A program made the position numbers and the translations under genes. This document shows positions 23,501 through 34,542 of a stretch of 64,000 bases of DNA, piece after piece. The number at the start of each line of letters is the position of its first letter. The stretch's first letter is position 1. The DNA is taken from contig CM060855.1 of assembly GCA_030737835.1 (NCBI GenBank), forward strand, positions 1 to 64,000, given 5' to 3'. Source of the stretch: Acorus gramineus (taxonomy: Eukaryota; Streptophyta; Magnoliopsida; Acorales; Acoraceae). Under the pieces are notes generated by a model. The model was not told where the DNA came from, ran no database searches, and was given only the letters and a program-made list of their open reading frames with translations.

Positions 23501-26432
23501 TTGAATTGAGTGGAATGAGATGATTCATCTTCAAGTTTAATTTTTAAGGAAGCCTTGAACAAAAATAATTGGGAGTGCTTGATAGTTATCATGGGGAGCA
23601 CTGGGATTTTTGGAAAATGTATTTGATGCTTCCAAAAAATGTTTCTCAATGACTTGCTTCTCACTGTATGTTTTAAAAGTATAAATACTTACGTAAATAA
23701 CATCAAACCCTCTACATTAATAAGTATTTTCTATTAGGCCTGATATATTTTTCATGTCATCCTTTAACCCCATTGCTATATTTAGACTTCTTGGTGGTTA
23801 AATTGAATCTTTCTCCCTTTAGTTTTATTCAAATGTCCCTAGTAGAGTACTTTTTTGGAAATCAAATTACACTTATAAATATTTATCATAAGGTTCAAAT
23901 TTAATTTATCATAAGATCTACAACTTTGTTCTCATGGTTAATAACAATGCATCCCTTATAAAATTTATAATATTTATGAATAAATCCCCTGAATGTTTGG
24001 ATTCTACGTGCGACTGCACATATCAATGTTCGGCCTTAAGCACACATTAGTGCACACATGCACCACGTGTTGTCAATGTGCGGCACATGCGTTGCATATG
24101 CTAAAAAAAAATGCATGTGCGGTCATCTGCTGCACGCATTACCGCACATGTTGCAATGGTTGAAGACGGATGTACCCCCTTTTGAATGGTTGAAGCATGG
24201 CTCGAACCCTTCGAAGGGGGTTCGCCCTAGGCTTTAGTTGTTCAAATCCCATTCGGACAGTCCCAGCCTTCAGTTGTTCAAATCTCATTCTAATGTGGTT
24301 CGAACGCCTGAAGGCATGAATGAAAAACAATATCCATTCGAACTTCATTTGAATGGCGCACAATGTGCAGCCGCGTGCACTGTACATGCGTTTGCGTGTA
24401 CCTTATGCAGACTTGACCGTATATGTGGTCCGCACATTCATTTTGAACATTGGTTTCTGGTTCTGTTTGCTGTGTAGTTTTGTTTTGTTGTCTGTTCTGC
24501 TTTACTTTGATCTTGATCTGTTTCATCATGGTTTTGTTGGGTTCCTTTGTTTCTTCTTGCTGGGAAATCAGATATTAGAAGACTCATTTTCTATTTCTGA
24601 CCCTGCCTTCCATATAAAAAAAAACAGAGAGAATTTTGATGGAATTTATTTATTTGAGTGACATTGTTTTGTTGGGAATTGCAACATCAAGCTCTAGCAG
24701 TAATGAATCTATGAAAACATATTCAAATTCATGTCTCGAAATGAATTTAGCAGAACAAGGGAGTCATTTGGAACATTGCACACTCGAATAACAGGTAAAA
24801 ATACCATCCAGGTTAGCATGACAAAAGATACAGGAATTAAAAAGGGGTAGTAAACAAAAAAGAGTATTTGGTGATTATTGAATATCTAGTGCATGGTTTG
24901 GTATGATTATGAACCAATCCACATAATGATGGGCTGCTGTTATAACTGTTTAATCTATTCCAAATTTTCTTATATTATTTAGAAGATTTGGGCCTTATGA
25001 ATTGTTATATTGTTTCATGTTATTTATAAGTATAATCGGGATTGGCATGGAAGTCTCTTATTTCAGTAACTCCAACCTAGGAGACTATTCAATATTCGCT
25101 TGTCTTTATGTTGTATTACCACAATTTTTTTCAATACTTTAAAATGATTTTGTCTAACATTTGTGGGTATTTGAGGAGATGTGTGATTAATTTTACAGAT
25201 TGACATTAATAGGGACTTTTGTTTCTCTAAAAACAACAAATGTGCATTGGGGAATTATTTATTGTTCATGTTTCCTTTGTCCCCTATTTAGCTTTCTGCA
25301 TGAGTGCAGATACATGTAAATATTTGCATGTAACTTCCACGTTATCTATAGACATGATTCTAAGTCACAAATTTCCTAATAGAATGCATTTTTTCACATA
25401 TCCCTGTCTCTTGCTGCTCATTAGCACCTATGATTTCTAGCCTTTAAACTTTCTCAATTGCTCTTGATTATAAAGTTACACCTCAAAGTTAGAACACTTA
25501 TAACCTCTCTAATGTCTCGTTTTTTTCACTTAAATTGCTGCAATTAACAAACTAAATGATTTCATGACATGACTTTACATGTCAATGACCACCATTAGTG
25601 AACTGCTCCCTGCAGTTCATGAGAGATTACTTCGCAACAGCGATGACTTCGTTTGGCCGGTTGATTCTTCCTTTCATGGACGATTCACCATCGACGTAGA
25701 ATTTCTTGACCTCAAGATTTCCCAACTAAATGTAAGGATTTCCAAATATCTTTAATTATTTGGAAACAGAAACTCCTCCTCTTCTATCGAGTGACTAAAA
25801 CGTGCCAATGTTTCTGAGCTTTTCAGGGCGCAGAAGCCATTTCGATTTGGCCCAATGAAGGAACAATGCAATCTCTCGCAAGCCGAAGCACTCTCCGATG
25901 TCTCTCTCGGATGCTCGAAGAGGGCATTCACACAGACGTCACCATCAACACCTCCGATGGCACACTGAAGGCACACCGGGCTGTCCTCTCTGCGAGTTCT
26001 CCTGTTTTCGAGCGCATGTTCATTCACGACCTCAAGGAGAAAGAATCCTCGACGATCGAAATAGAGGATATGTCGCTTGAGTCATGCATGGCCCTCCTCA
26101 GCTACATATATGGGAACATTACACATGATGAGTTTTGGAAGCATCGACTCGCACTTCTTGGGGCTGCAAACAAGTACGATATTGTTGATCTCAAAGAGTG
26201 TTGCGAGGAGAGTCTCTTGGAGGACATCAATTCAAGCAATGTGTTAGAGAGGCTTCAGGAGGCTTGGTTGTACCAGCTGAACAATCTGAAGAAAGGATGC
26301 TTGACGTACCTCTTCGACTTCTTGAAGATATACGATGTGAGGGACGAAGTCGATGACTTCTTTAAACACGCCGATCGGGATCTGATGTTGGAGATGTTTC
26401 AAGAAGTTCTCACTGTTTGGAAGCCAGCTTGA
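20578..26432 (+). CDS. MATH-like/BTB/BACK protein, At1g21780 type (4 exons)
   Basis: Exons are 20578-20690, 22172-22317, 25616-25731 and 25827-26432, with GT-AG junctions and consistent phases. The product is 326 aa, the same length I recall for Arabidopsis At1g21780, with which it aligns end to end. It begins MNDSKVETISRLAQWKIE. Residues about 10-135 are the MATH-like N-terminal region. BTB/POZ runs about 161-258 (TDVTINTSDGTLKAHRAVLS) and a BACK-like segment follows. Such proteins dimerise through BTB and bridge substrates to CUL3 ubiquitin ligases; that role is inferred from the family. No stop or frameshift is present. Introns are 1481, 3298 and 95 nt; the first two are swollen by repeats. 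The start follows the CT-rich leader and is the first Met of the conserved N-terminus. Confidence 0.96.
21050..21760 (-). mobile_element. old LTR remnant in BTB intron 1 (fossil)
   Basis: Read on the minus strand, the stretch holds GACTTGCGTTGGAGGG, like the plant gypsy R/U5 motif seen at the start of the window, and a TATAAATAG box at 21274-21282 in the right order. It is more GC-rich than the surrounding intron. The ends are not clear and no target duplication was found. Likely a solo or truncated LTR, old, inserted antisense to the host gene. Confidence 0.5.
21720..21843. repeat. perfect 62-bp tandem duplication
   Basis: AAAAATGGGCCCCACAGG begins at 21720 and again at 21782, and the 62 bases are essentially identical apart from the T-run length. 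It lies in BTB intron 1 at the right edge of the LTR remnant, so it arose after that insertion and is recent. Confidence 0.85.
22008..22090 (-). mobile_element. possible LINE 3' end in BTB intron 1
   Basis: A T-run is followed by TGATGAAATGATAGGCATG and TTTATTAAGACTGG...GCCCAAAACG. This is the reverse of a poly(A)-tailed 3' end as left by plant LINEs. Only about 80 bases are present. A similar piece is at 4890-4980. It is weak, because no reverse-transcriptase coding is attached. Confidence 0.3.
22785..23580. repeat. 409-bp direct duplication in BTB intron 2
   Basis: Two near-identical copies, about 22785-23168 and 23194-23577, have a period of 409. Both run from TAACACTACTCAAAAGAC to AAAAATAATTGGGAG and differ at few positions. 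A partial third start (ACTACTCAAGTTAACAC) sits at the junction. It is non-coding and a recent unequal-exchange product. Confidence 0.88.
24000..24480. repeat. GC-richer inverted-repeat island in BTB intron 2
   Basis: The island has many short palindrome-like blocks such as GCACATGCG, TGCACACATGCAC and TTCGAACC on both sides of a centre near 24240. Its composition differs from the AT-rich intron. Reading frames here (up to about 100 codons) show no family signature. It could be a MITE, but ends and target duplication were not found. Confidence 0.35.
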
Positions 26433-26559
26433 GATCCTACTGGACAGTATACTTCTGCTATCAGGGAAGAAGAATTCTACTGAGCTTCTGCATAGGCTGC
26501 TTTTATTATGATTTTGTAATGTTGTTGGGAGATAATTATGCTGTTTCAGAGCGTATATA

Positions 26560-26565
26560 AATAAA
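26560..26565 (+). terminator. likely BTB gene polyadenylation signal
   Basis: AATAAA lies 128 bases after the BTB stop codon in an AT-rich 3' region. Plant signals are loose, so the exact cleavage site is not predictable. Confidence 0.45.
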
Positions 26566-26625
26566 TATATGTTAAATGTTGCTAATCACTGTTGGGTACT
26601 CTAAAATCATGTTTTATACATGTGT

Positions 26626-26884
26626 AGAAATTATATGTTCAGCCTTGTGTGCGGCCCCATCCATAGTCATCATTAGTTTTCTTTCTCTTAAAAAAATTAT
26701 CCATTCGTCTATTAAAGTACATACTGTTATACCAATTGAATACAGTGAAGTATACTAGTATATTTTTTGTCCTTTTAAAAAATACAAAAAAAATTACAAT
26801 CTAATACACTATGACAGCGTAGTATACGTATTACGCTATGACAAATCATGAGATTGAAAAATAGATTGAATGCATCACCCTCTT
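26626..26884. mobile_element. MITE with TGATAC-like termini, copy 2
   Basis: It starts AGAAATTATATGTTCAGCC and ends GATTGAATGCATCACCC. The left end resembles the MULE terminus GGAAAATGATATACTCAG at 28271. The right part holds ACACTATGACAGCGTAGTATAC. It has no coding capacity. Confidence 0.5.
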
Positions 26885-27227
26885 TATATATATATGTGTC
26901 TTATGTGGTTTTTATGTCTCTTGGATTTAGTTTTTTTTTTAATAAATGGGGAAATTAATTCCAAGAATTTTTTTTTTTCAATCCTTTGTTTTTTAAGTTC
27001 TTGGATTTTTTGAACATATGAAAATACCACTAAATTAGTGATTACCTTTTTTCTCAATCCTTAGTCTTCTTTTTCTGTAGTACTGTTTTAAAACTCGACC
27101 CAATCCGGCTGGTTCAATTGAATCAATGATCATTTTTTGATTCGACAAATAATTCAGTTTTTAAGACAATATGATTTCTGTTTTTTTTTTTTCCAATTGA
27201 AATACAGTTATTGTACACGGTGTATAA

Positions 27228-27507
27228 CAAAATGATATATCCAGCCCCTTGTGCAGCTCTAATTGCAGTCCACACTATTTTTATTTTTTTGATAAAATTA
27301 TACACCCCCATTGAATATATACAATTATTCAAAATGAAATATATACTGAAATATAATAGAGTTTTTTTTCTCTTTTAAAAAATAAAAAAATTTATTCTAT
27401 ACACTAATAGAATCATATACACTATAATAACGCAATATATATTGTGTTATTATATTATATAGGATGCAGAAAGGGGTACAAAACAGATTGAGTGTATCAA
27501 TGCTTTT
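27228..27507. mobile_element. MITE with TGATAC-like termini, copy 3
   Basis: It starts CAAAATGATATATCCAGCC and ends GATTGAGTGTATCAATGC. The start continues CCCTTGTGCAG, matching the MULE end CCCCAAATGCAG over the same distance from the terminus. The right part holds ATACACTATAATAACGC. It is probably an internal-deletion relative of the neighbouring MULE family. Confidence 0.55.
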
Positions 27508-27720
27508 GTGCGTATTGTAACCCGTTTACTGTTATCATTCTCTGTACATTGTTATGCATTATTTATTTGTTATATCTTTTACACTCTTAACTACCACCTA
27601 GACATTGTTAGCTAACCTACTCATATGAACATTGGATGGAAGAATGTGAAAAATATGAAATTTATATTAAGTGAATTAATTTGATCAAATATGAAATGGA
27701 CCTTAATGGGTAAATTATAC

Positions 27721-27962
27721 GAGTGTTGTTACACACAATCTTCGTTAGCTGCATATACTCACTGATTCACATTAACGAGGAATATGCTTCTATAGAAATT
27801 TTTTATATTGTCCATAAATACATATATTCAATTAATTAAAATATATGCTTTATTTTTTTATAAAAGTGTGTACCTCATTAAATGATATATATATTATTTA
27901 AAAAAAAATCAAAACATGTGTGGTCTGAAATTACTGAAAAAGTGGTTGTACGTAATATTATC
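27721..27962. mobile_element. MITE, GTTACAC family, copy 3
   Basis: It starts GAGTGTTGTTACACACAATC and ends GGTTGTACGTAATATTATCC, an imperfect inverted repeat. The core contains TAAATGATATATATATTATT and ACATGTGTGGTCTG, shared with 8679-8905 and 10352-10575. Confidence 0.55.
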
Positions 27963-28772
27963 CAAATGAATAGTTCTTTAACTTAAATGGGCGTTAGAGA
28001 GTTTAACTGGACATTTGCTTTCAATGCATAAGTTAAATGGATCATTAAACTAAATGGTGGTCATATGATAAATCCATTACTATTTTAGATTATTATTTTG
28101 TTTGAGATATACAAATCAATTAGAACTATATTTGTGTTGTGTGTTCTTGGTAGAAGTGACCCTCTACATACATTTGTTAGGTTCAATCCAATTTCATACA
28201 CATATATTCTCACCTTCCCATTGTGGGAGGAAAAAGAACGAGCTCTCACATACTAACACATATTGTGCACGGAAAATGATATACTCAGCCCCAAATGCAG
28301 CCTGGCTCGTAGTCTCCACCTCAGCAATCCGACGTGGCAGGATCTGACGTGACTTTTCTCTGCTTTCTTTATTTCCAGGCGGACAAATTTTGAATTTCAA
28401 AACTCTCTGACACATCAATTAATGATGTCTCTCTCTCTCTCCCCCTCTCTCTCTCACTCACTCACACACACACACGAACTCACCAAACCGCACTTCTTTC
28501 CTCTCTCCTGTTTCTTTTTCTTCTCCGAATGGATCTGATTTTTCTTGTTATCTCTTTCTCTCTTCCTTTCTCTTTGTTGTATGTATGTTGTTCTTTTCTT
28601 TATGTATGTTGGTCTTTTTTTATTTTTTTTATATTACATGCAGTGTTTTTTGATATTCCGAGAAGACATCAGCTCTCAATTTATGATGCATGTTTGTGTT
28701 AGAAGAAGTGTGACCCCACAAACTCCCCCACGAAGGCGATCAAATCCACCCCAACTTTTCCTATTTTTTTAG

Positions 28773-30291
28773 AAAACAGGTGGCGATCACAACAACCCCT
28801 GAATCCTCCTGAGGACCTGTCGGCCGCCTCAGCCGGGAACGAAAAACCCCCCACCATTCCTTCCGAGAGACGATCCAACCGAGCCTGCCAAGGCACGCAC
28901 CGGATCCAAACCCCGAAGAACCCCCACACACGCCATGCACCCACGCCACAAAGGAAAAAGGAGGCCCCCTCTCTTTTCCGAGAGCCCCCCCCCCGCTCCG
29001 AAGTCCGATACTGATAGACACAGAACTCCAGAAGGGCATAGAGTTGTCGAAGAAGGAAGCGGAAGAACAGAAGCCCGTGTATAAGGAAGTAACACCGGCA
29101 CTGATCGTTGTACGTAACATATTGATACCTTCGGTGCTGTGATACCTCTGTTCATTTAATTTAGAATAAACATCCTTCTTTTACTTTTGTAGAATTTCCA
29201 AGGGACATCGGCGATTTCAGATGAAGAACGCCAGATCATTTTGGAATTCTTGCAGCTTGAAATGAACAAGTCAGTTTGATATATTCTCCTGTTTAGTCCT
29301 ATTTTTCAATAGTATTCTTACCATTCTTTGACATTTCTTAAATCGTGTACATAATGCTAACATAGAGTATACTAATCTAATATAGCGTATACTGTTCTAA
29401 TATAGCGTATACTAATCTATTATAGCATATACTGTTCTAACATAGCGTATACCAATCTAATATAGCGTATACTTTCTTATTTACAATTTTCAAACTTCTT
29501 GCCTTGTAGTGATGTGCTTTGGAAATCAGAAGATGTTGACATGAGAAGGTTGGACTTGTTTCCGGTGATTGGAAATGATTGGCTTGGTGAAGAGATCATT
29601 GATGGCCTAGGGTTGATGTTCGCCCATAGAGAGCATATGCATGACCCTGTGGACAAGACGAAGTTTGTAAAGTCCACTTTAAACGTGCGTATATCATTTT
29701 TTTTCCTTTTGTGGTTTGTCCTTCTAGTGGTATATACTAGATGATTTTCTAACATAGATATGTTTTAAACACAACATATGATTAAACTTGGGGCAGACCA
29801 GGCCCTAAAATTCCTGGAGGAGCAGTGCTTCAAGCCTGATGAACTTGGAGGGGTGGGGAAGATTGTGTTTCCACTGTGGCACGACTATCACTGGTTGTTG
29901 GTCTTGGACAGAGTGAAGAACACATACGATGTATTCAACTCCACCCGCAACCCCAGGCACTACACGTACGCCAAACAAGTGGTACATGCTGCACTTAACT
30001 TTCAAATTCTCCAATATTAATACATAATGTCACCTGAATTCCATTTTCCATGTTATCCAGATGCGCAGGTGGGCTTGCTAAAGAGTTATCAGAAGGATAC
30101 ATCTGCATTCAAGGTGAATAAGAATCGCTGGTGTCCAACCCAAAAAGGTGGGCAAGATTGTGGCGTCTTCGTGTTACATTGGATGGACTGTGTGTTCCAG
30201 CGATGTAAATTCTACCCCTTTGAGTGAGCAAGACATGGACTTCCTGCGAGCTAAAATCACCGCTTCTTTTTTATTTGGCGAACCTGTTTGA
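28773..30291 (+). pseudogene. Ulp1-like C48 cysteine protease gene of the MULE, decayed
   Basis: Likely exons are 28773-29109 (after acceptor TTTTTTTAG), 29193-29269, 29510-29684 and about 29778-30291. Exon 1 reads a basic, Pro-rich linker (SERRSNRACQGTHR) and changes frame at a C10 run (28985-28994). Then come DEERQIILEFLQLEMN and the catalytic domain: HDYHWLLVLD (His), YDVFNS (Asp), CPTQKGGQDCGVFVLHW (Gln and Cys). All four key residues of the SUMO-protease fold are still present. An in-frame TAA lies at 30018, and near 30215 a frameshift moves the usual tail (LSEQDMDFLRAKI) to another frame. The acceptor of the last exon is unclear. The substrate is unknown; plant MULE-borne Ulp1 genes are not shown to process SUMO. 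Confidence 0.85.
29350..29480. repeat. array of GTATACTAATCTA-type units in a protease-gene intron
   Basis: Units of about 20 bases (ATAGCGTATACTAATCTAAT and variants with TGTTC) repeat six times inside the intron 29270-29509. They share the GTATAC/AGCGTATAC core with arrays at 30430-30640, 32130-32300 and 33478-33570 in the same element. Confidence 0.75.
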
Positions 30292-30429
30292 TATGGTTAT
30301 TTTTATTGTATAAATGTGTGTGTTGGGTTGGTGATGTGTATAAACAATCATGATACAATTTGAGGTTTTATAATACGAAGGTGTTTTTTGAGGTTTTTGT
30401 CATTCTTACATTGTAGTGGTAATATATAT

Positions 30430-30640
30430 AGTTATGTTAGATAAGAATACACTATGTTAATCAAGTACACTATGTTAAATGAGTATACGCTATGGTAAGA
30501 TGGTATATGCTTTGTTATGTTAGTATATGCTACAATTAACTAGTACACACTATGGCAAGATCGTATATGCTTTGTTATCTTAGTATATGCTACAATTAAT
30601 GAGTACACACTATGTTAATAGCGTACACGCTAACTTTTTT
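30430..30640. repeat. array of TATGCTATGTTA-type units between the two MULE genes
   Basis: About ten loosely spaced units such as GTATACGCTATGGTAAGAT and GTATATGCTACAATTAA follow the end of the protease gene. This is the convergent intergenic spacer of the MULE. Confidence 0.75.
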
Positions 30641-30787
30641 TATATATTTGTGTATTATATGATGATATAGTCTGTATCCATGGGATAACTCACCTGTTTT
30701 GACCAAATCAACAATCATTTTGTATTTTGATGTGACTTGTATATTAATTTAATAAAGTACACATATTTTACATTTTACTGCAATGGT

Positions 30788-33454
30788 TCACTGAGGAACT
30801 TGGGATTCAAGCCAACGATCAAACTCGCCATCAGCATATGCATCGACAGTGGACCACATTGATGGTGCACATTGATTCATGCTCTCCTGAGTTGACTGTA
30901 CATTGACCTGCATTGGCGTAGAGTCTTGCGTTGATGGTACACGTTTATCATTCTTCTTTGTTTGCTGAAAAATGGTGGGGGGAATGATCAGCAACACAAT
31001 TATGTGTTACCTAAGAAAGTATGTGCTACACCAAGTGTCTGAACAGATAATATACTTACAATTTTTTTCTTCTTGTTGCATGCAACTTTAATCCTGGATT
31101 TCAACCTCGTCTTGCGAGGATGACCCTTGGATTGTACAACTTCAGGGGGTTGGATTTTATCAATATTCGTGGGTGTGTTACAAATTGATGAAGGTTGAAG
31201 ATACTTTCCAGTCATGTGGGTGGCCATCTTTGCCTTCAGTTCCCTAAACAGTGATGCAGCATACTCCGAATCATCTTTAGATGAATTTACCATCTCCATG
31301 ATCTCTTGCACGGTACATATCCCCATATTGTACAGTGAATCGAACAAGTCCATTGCTCTGTTGGGATGATAGAGTGTGCGACTAGCGGATGAAGAATGAA
31401 TCTGCTTGAAATCCTTCCTCCACCAAGGAAGAATATACCTTTCAGGTATATTCGTCACGAATTCATTTCAAAGAACGCAGAGACAATGTCGACAAAGTAT
31501 CTCTCTAAATTCATATGACCAACAAATGCATTGTATCTCTTCGGTGCCTCGGTAGAAAATAACCTCAAACTTCAAATGCCTATTCAGCCTCTTCACCATC
31601 TCAATCACCTCGTATTTGATGATGTTGTCATCCCCTGTTTATACACACCGAGCATTCAATTGGATCAATTGTTTGAGTTCTTTTTGAAACTTTCGAAATA
31701 TATTAATTGTGTATATTTTTGCCATCTGTTCTTCCAATTCCATTGATGACACAAGTTGGGGGGTACTATGGAAGCACGTAAAGTCCTCTAAGGCCTCCTT
31801 CTCATGCTTATTCTTTAACGCATTCTCATACTGCACAACAAATTGACTCAAACTTGTTTTTGAAGTAACATAATCATCAAAATGTGCATTCATGCTCTCG
31901 CTACGTTAGGTGGTGGACATCCCCGCTCAAAAGGTATCCCTAATGTAAACTGGCACCCAACGTTTTTGGTCCTTGTACAAAGAAGACAACCATGTATTTT
32001 CTTGAAGACCATATACATCCATCACTTCATTCCATCTCTCCTCGAATTCATTTACGGTGAGGCAATCATAAACTAGATTCATAAGTTGATCTTTGAAAGA
32101 CTTGTAATCCTTCACCTAGATTCACAAATTGAACTTATTATAGTATATACTATGACAAAACGGCATACGCTCTGATAAAAAGGTATGCGCTATGATAAAA
32201 AGGTATGTACTATGTTAAACACGTATGTGCGCATTAACAAATGTATACGCTATAATAAAGCAGTATACGCTTTAGGAAAGACATACACTATGTGAAACAT
32301 GGACTCGCTGCATGATGAATAATTTACAAAAGCTCTAGAAGATATATATATTATAAGTTGATGAATTGATGATAATAGTATACGTACCATGCCAAGTTTT
32401 TCAGGAACTTTTTTCAAGATATGCCAGATTCAAAGACGGTGTCTTGCATGAGAAAACACTTTTTCAATGGCTTCTCCGATGGATCTGCATTGGTTAGTGA
32501 TTATCGCTTGAGGGGGACAGTTCCCCATGCACGCCAACCAAGCCTTAAAAAGTCATACGTATGTCTCTATCGTCTCATTAGCTAGCAAGCCGCAACCTAA
32601 CAAAATGGAATGTCCATGGTGGTTTACGCCAACAAATGGGGCAAACGGCATTGCGTATTTGTTTATCAAATACATCGTGTCAAATGAGATCACATCACTA
32701 AAATACTAAAATGCAGCCCTACATCTTGCATCTTTTCGAAAAACACTCTTCAAACCACTATCGCTATCCAAATCAATCCTATGAAAAAAGTTAGAATGTA
32801 TTTTTTGCTGCCTGCTAAAATATTGAAGGAGTGCTTCCGCATCGCCTTCCCCAAGCTGGATACGTCTTACTTTACTGAGGAAATTACGACAATCCCTTTC
32901 TGTAAATGGAAGTTGATCATATCCCCCTCCTTCGATAGCTAAGGCATCAAATGTCTTGCATGGCTGAACCCCGGCAGCATCATTTATCGCCAGTTGTTTC
33001 ATGGCATGTGCGGTCAATGCCCGATGACATTTGTGAAATCGTGAGAGCTTTGGATCCACCTCGATATTATGTTCAAGAACAAGCAGGTCTAGCACCCACA
33101 TACCATCTCCATACGTCTTAATTTGCATTCTTGCCTTGCAATTATCTTACAGAATGGTTTATGACGATGCACAGATTTCACCGGGCCGCTCTCGATTGCC
33201 TTCTTCCTCTGCTTGCTTTCCTTGGAATATGCAAATATCACGGCCTTTAAATCTCCTTCAATAGTGTATATCCTTCCCGTTTTAATGATGCCGAACCCAC
33301 AACGGAAAGCATATTCTTTATAGGATTCGAAGGCTTCGTCGATTGACTTGAATTCCATTCCAACCTTCAGTTTCGTATCTCCATTTTCCTCGTCTTCCAC
33401 GATGACATTTGCATCTGTTGTATGTATTTCGTCGCCCCCGCACAAACCCATGTA
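30788..33454 (-). pseudogene. FAR1/FRS-type MULE transposase, decayed (4 exons)
   Basis: Minus-strand exons are 33454-32388, 32115-31060 and 30964-30788; a further upstream exon is likely. Exon order gives the FAR1 zinc-finger region (MEFKSIDEAFESYKEYA), then [31 protein letters not shown] (first catalytic Asp), PQAIITNQCRSIGEA, WHILKKVPEKLG, the segment up to SESMNAHFDDYVTSKTSL, a SWIM zinc finger (CICWSYEFREILCRHCL) and a basic tail GHPRKTRLKSRIKVACNKKK. The last exon ends FDRWLESQVPQ and TGA. Where relatives have TDQ the sequence has TNQ, losing a catalytic Asp. A 5-bp duplication (CTTGC twice, 33130-33139) shifts frame in FAR1, and about six in-frame stops follow, several being CAA to TAA or TGG to TGA. 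It is not functional. Confidence 0.88.
32130..32300. repeat. array of GTATGCGCTATGATAAA-type units in a transposase intron
   Basis: About eight units such as GGTATGCGCTATGATAAAAA and GTATACGCTATAATAAAG lie in the intron 32116-32387. They have the same core as the other arrays of this element. Confidence 0.75.
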
Positions 33455-33477
33455 CTGAAAAATACACAATCTATTTA

Positions 33478-33570
33478 GCTTAGTATATTGTATATACAAC
33501 ATTAACTTAGTATATGCTATGTTCAAAAGGTATACGCTATGTTACATAAGTACATACTAAGATAATGTAG
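33478..33570. repeat. array of GTATACGCTATGTTA-type units near the transposase 5' end
   Basis: About five units (AGTATATGCTATGTTCAAA, GGTATACGCTATGTTAC) lie directly upstream of the FAR1 exon on the minus strand, in the presumed intron or promoter. From 33570 to 34000 there is no further clear coding exon; the transposase's first exon may lie there. Confidence 0.7.
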
Positions 33571-34217
33571 TATGTACATATATATTTTAATGGATGTTTT
33601 TATTTCGATTATTTTGCCACTCTTTCGTCCTATTGAACGTGCGTGTCATGATACACACTGAATAAATGTCATCCACGAAATACTAATTTAAAAATAAAAT
33701 ACGTGCGTGAAATTTTCCTGCAACGAACCCTTGTTTTACAAATATCAAAAGTAAAAAATGACAAACATTTATTCCCACAAAAGAAAATGTCAAGATTTAT
33801 AGATATTAAAAACTATGTTCACTTAGATCACGTGAAAGAATTAAATACAAACAAACAAATACTTACTTTCTGTTTTGAACTAGATATTAATGTCAATGCT
33901 TCAAGTGTTGAGCAAAAATGCAGCACAAACAACAAAAACTCACTTTTCATAAGCTTTAGCACAAAAAAAGGCGTGATGTCCCACTGAAACAAAGCCAAAA
34001 GTGAAATAAATGAAAAAAATGAAATCTGTTTTATTTCTTTTCGTCAAAAGTGGTTTTGGAGGGAAACAAAAATTTTATTTTGCGGGGGAAAACGAAAAAA
34101 GGGTGGCCGATGTGGCTGGCGCTAACGTGGAGGAGAGAGGGTGGTTTTTTACACAATCTGACGTGAAGATTGTAGCCCGGATTACAAAAGAGACTGTGTG
34201 TATTACCCATTGTGCAC

Positions 34218-34542
34218 ACATAGCTCGTCTGTCATGAGCTCTAATGGGCTTTGTGGTCGGTGTAGAGCCATTAGATGGATAAGGGCCCAATACTGGCTGA
34301 ATAATTGGATATTGGATGGATTCGATTATAAGGTCAGCATGATATGGTTGAAACCGTCCTTACGCTCATATTGAGAGCTCAAGAGGGATATTGAGCGGCC
34401 TAGCGGACTACTTCATAAGATCATGGGTATGGTAGTTGATCTGGCCAACAACCCGCATCATTACCCATGCGACATGGTTTAAAAGCACGTGACTAACTTG
34501 AAGGGTCAACACATCTCTTGTGTTTTATAGGCAGTTACAAAT
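34218..34542. other. spacer right of the MULE, no gene
   Basis: Mixed composition with no ORF signature. Phrases such as GGGCCCAATACTGGC and CAACACATCTCTTGTGTTTTA look like decayed retrotransposon LTR sequence, but no boundaries can be set. Confidence 0.35.

Larger units (their letters stand above)
28271..34208. mobile_element. 5.94-kb Mutator-like element with FAR1 transposase and Ulp1-like protease genes
   Basis: A perfect 9-bp target duplication ATTGTGCAC flanks it (28262-28270 and 34209-34217). Ends are GGAAAATGATATACTCAG on the left and, read inward, GGGTAATACACACAGTCTC on the right, with further imperfect inverted similarity over about 90 bases. It carries an Ulp1-like protease relic on the plus strand (28773-30291) and a FAR1/FRS-type transposase relic on the minus strand (33454-30788), arranged tail to tail. 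MULEs with an Ulp1-like gene are known in plants (Kaonashi-type MULEs, CUMULE). Both genes are broken, yet the target duplication is intact. CT and CA microsatellites sit at 28431-28475. Confidence 0.93.

Noticed and set aside
24220-24260. tRNA T-arm-like GTTCAAATCCC
   Set aside because: No acceptor stem, D-arm or anticodon arm can be folded around it, and it repeats a few dozen bases later as part of a local repeat.
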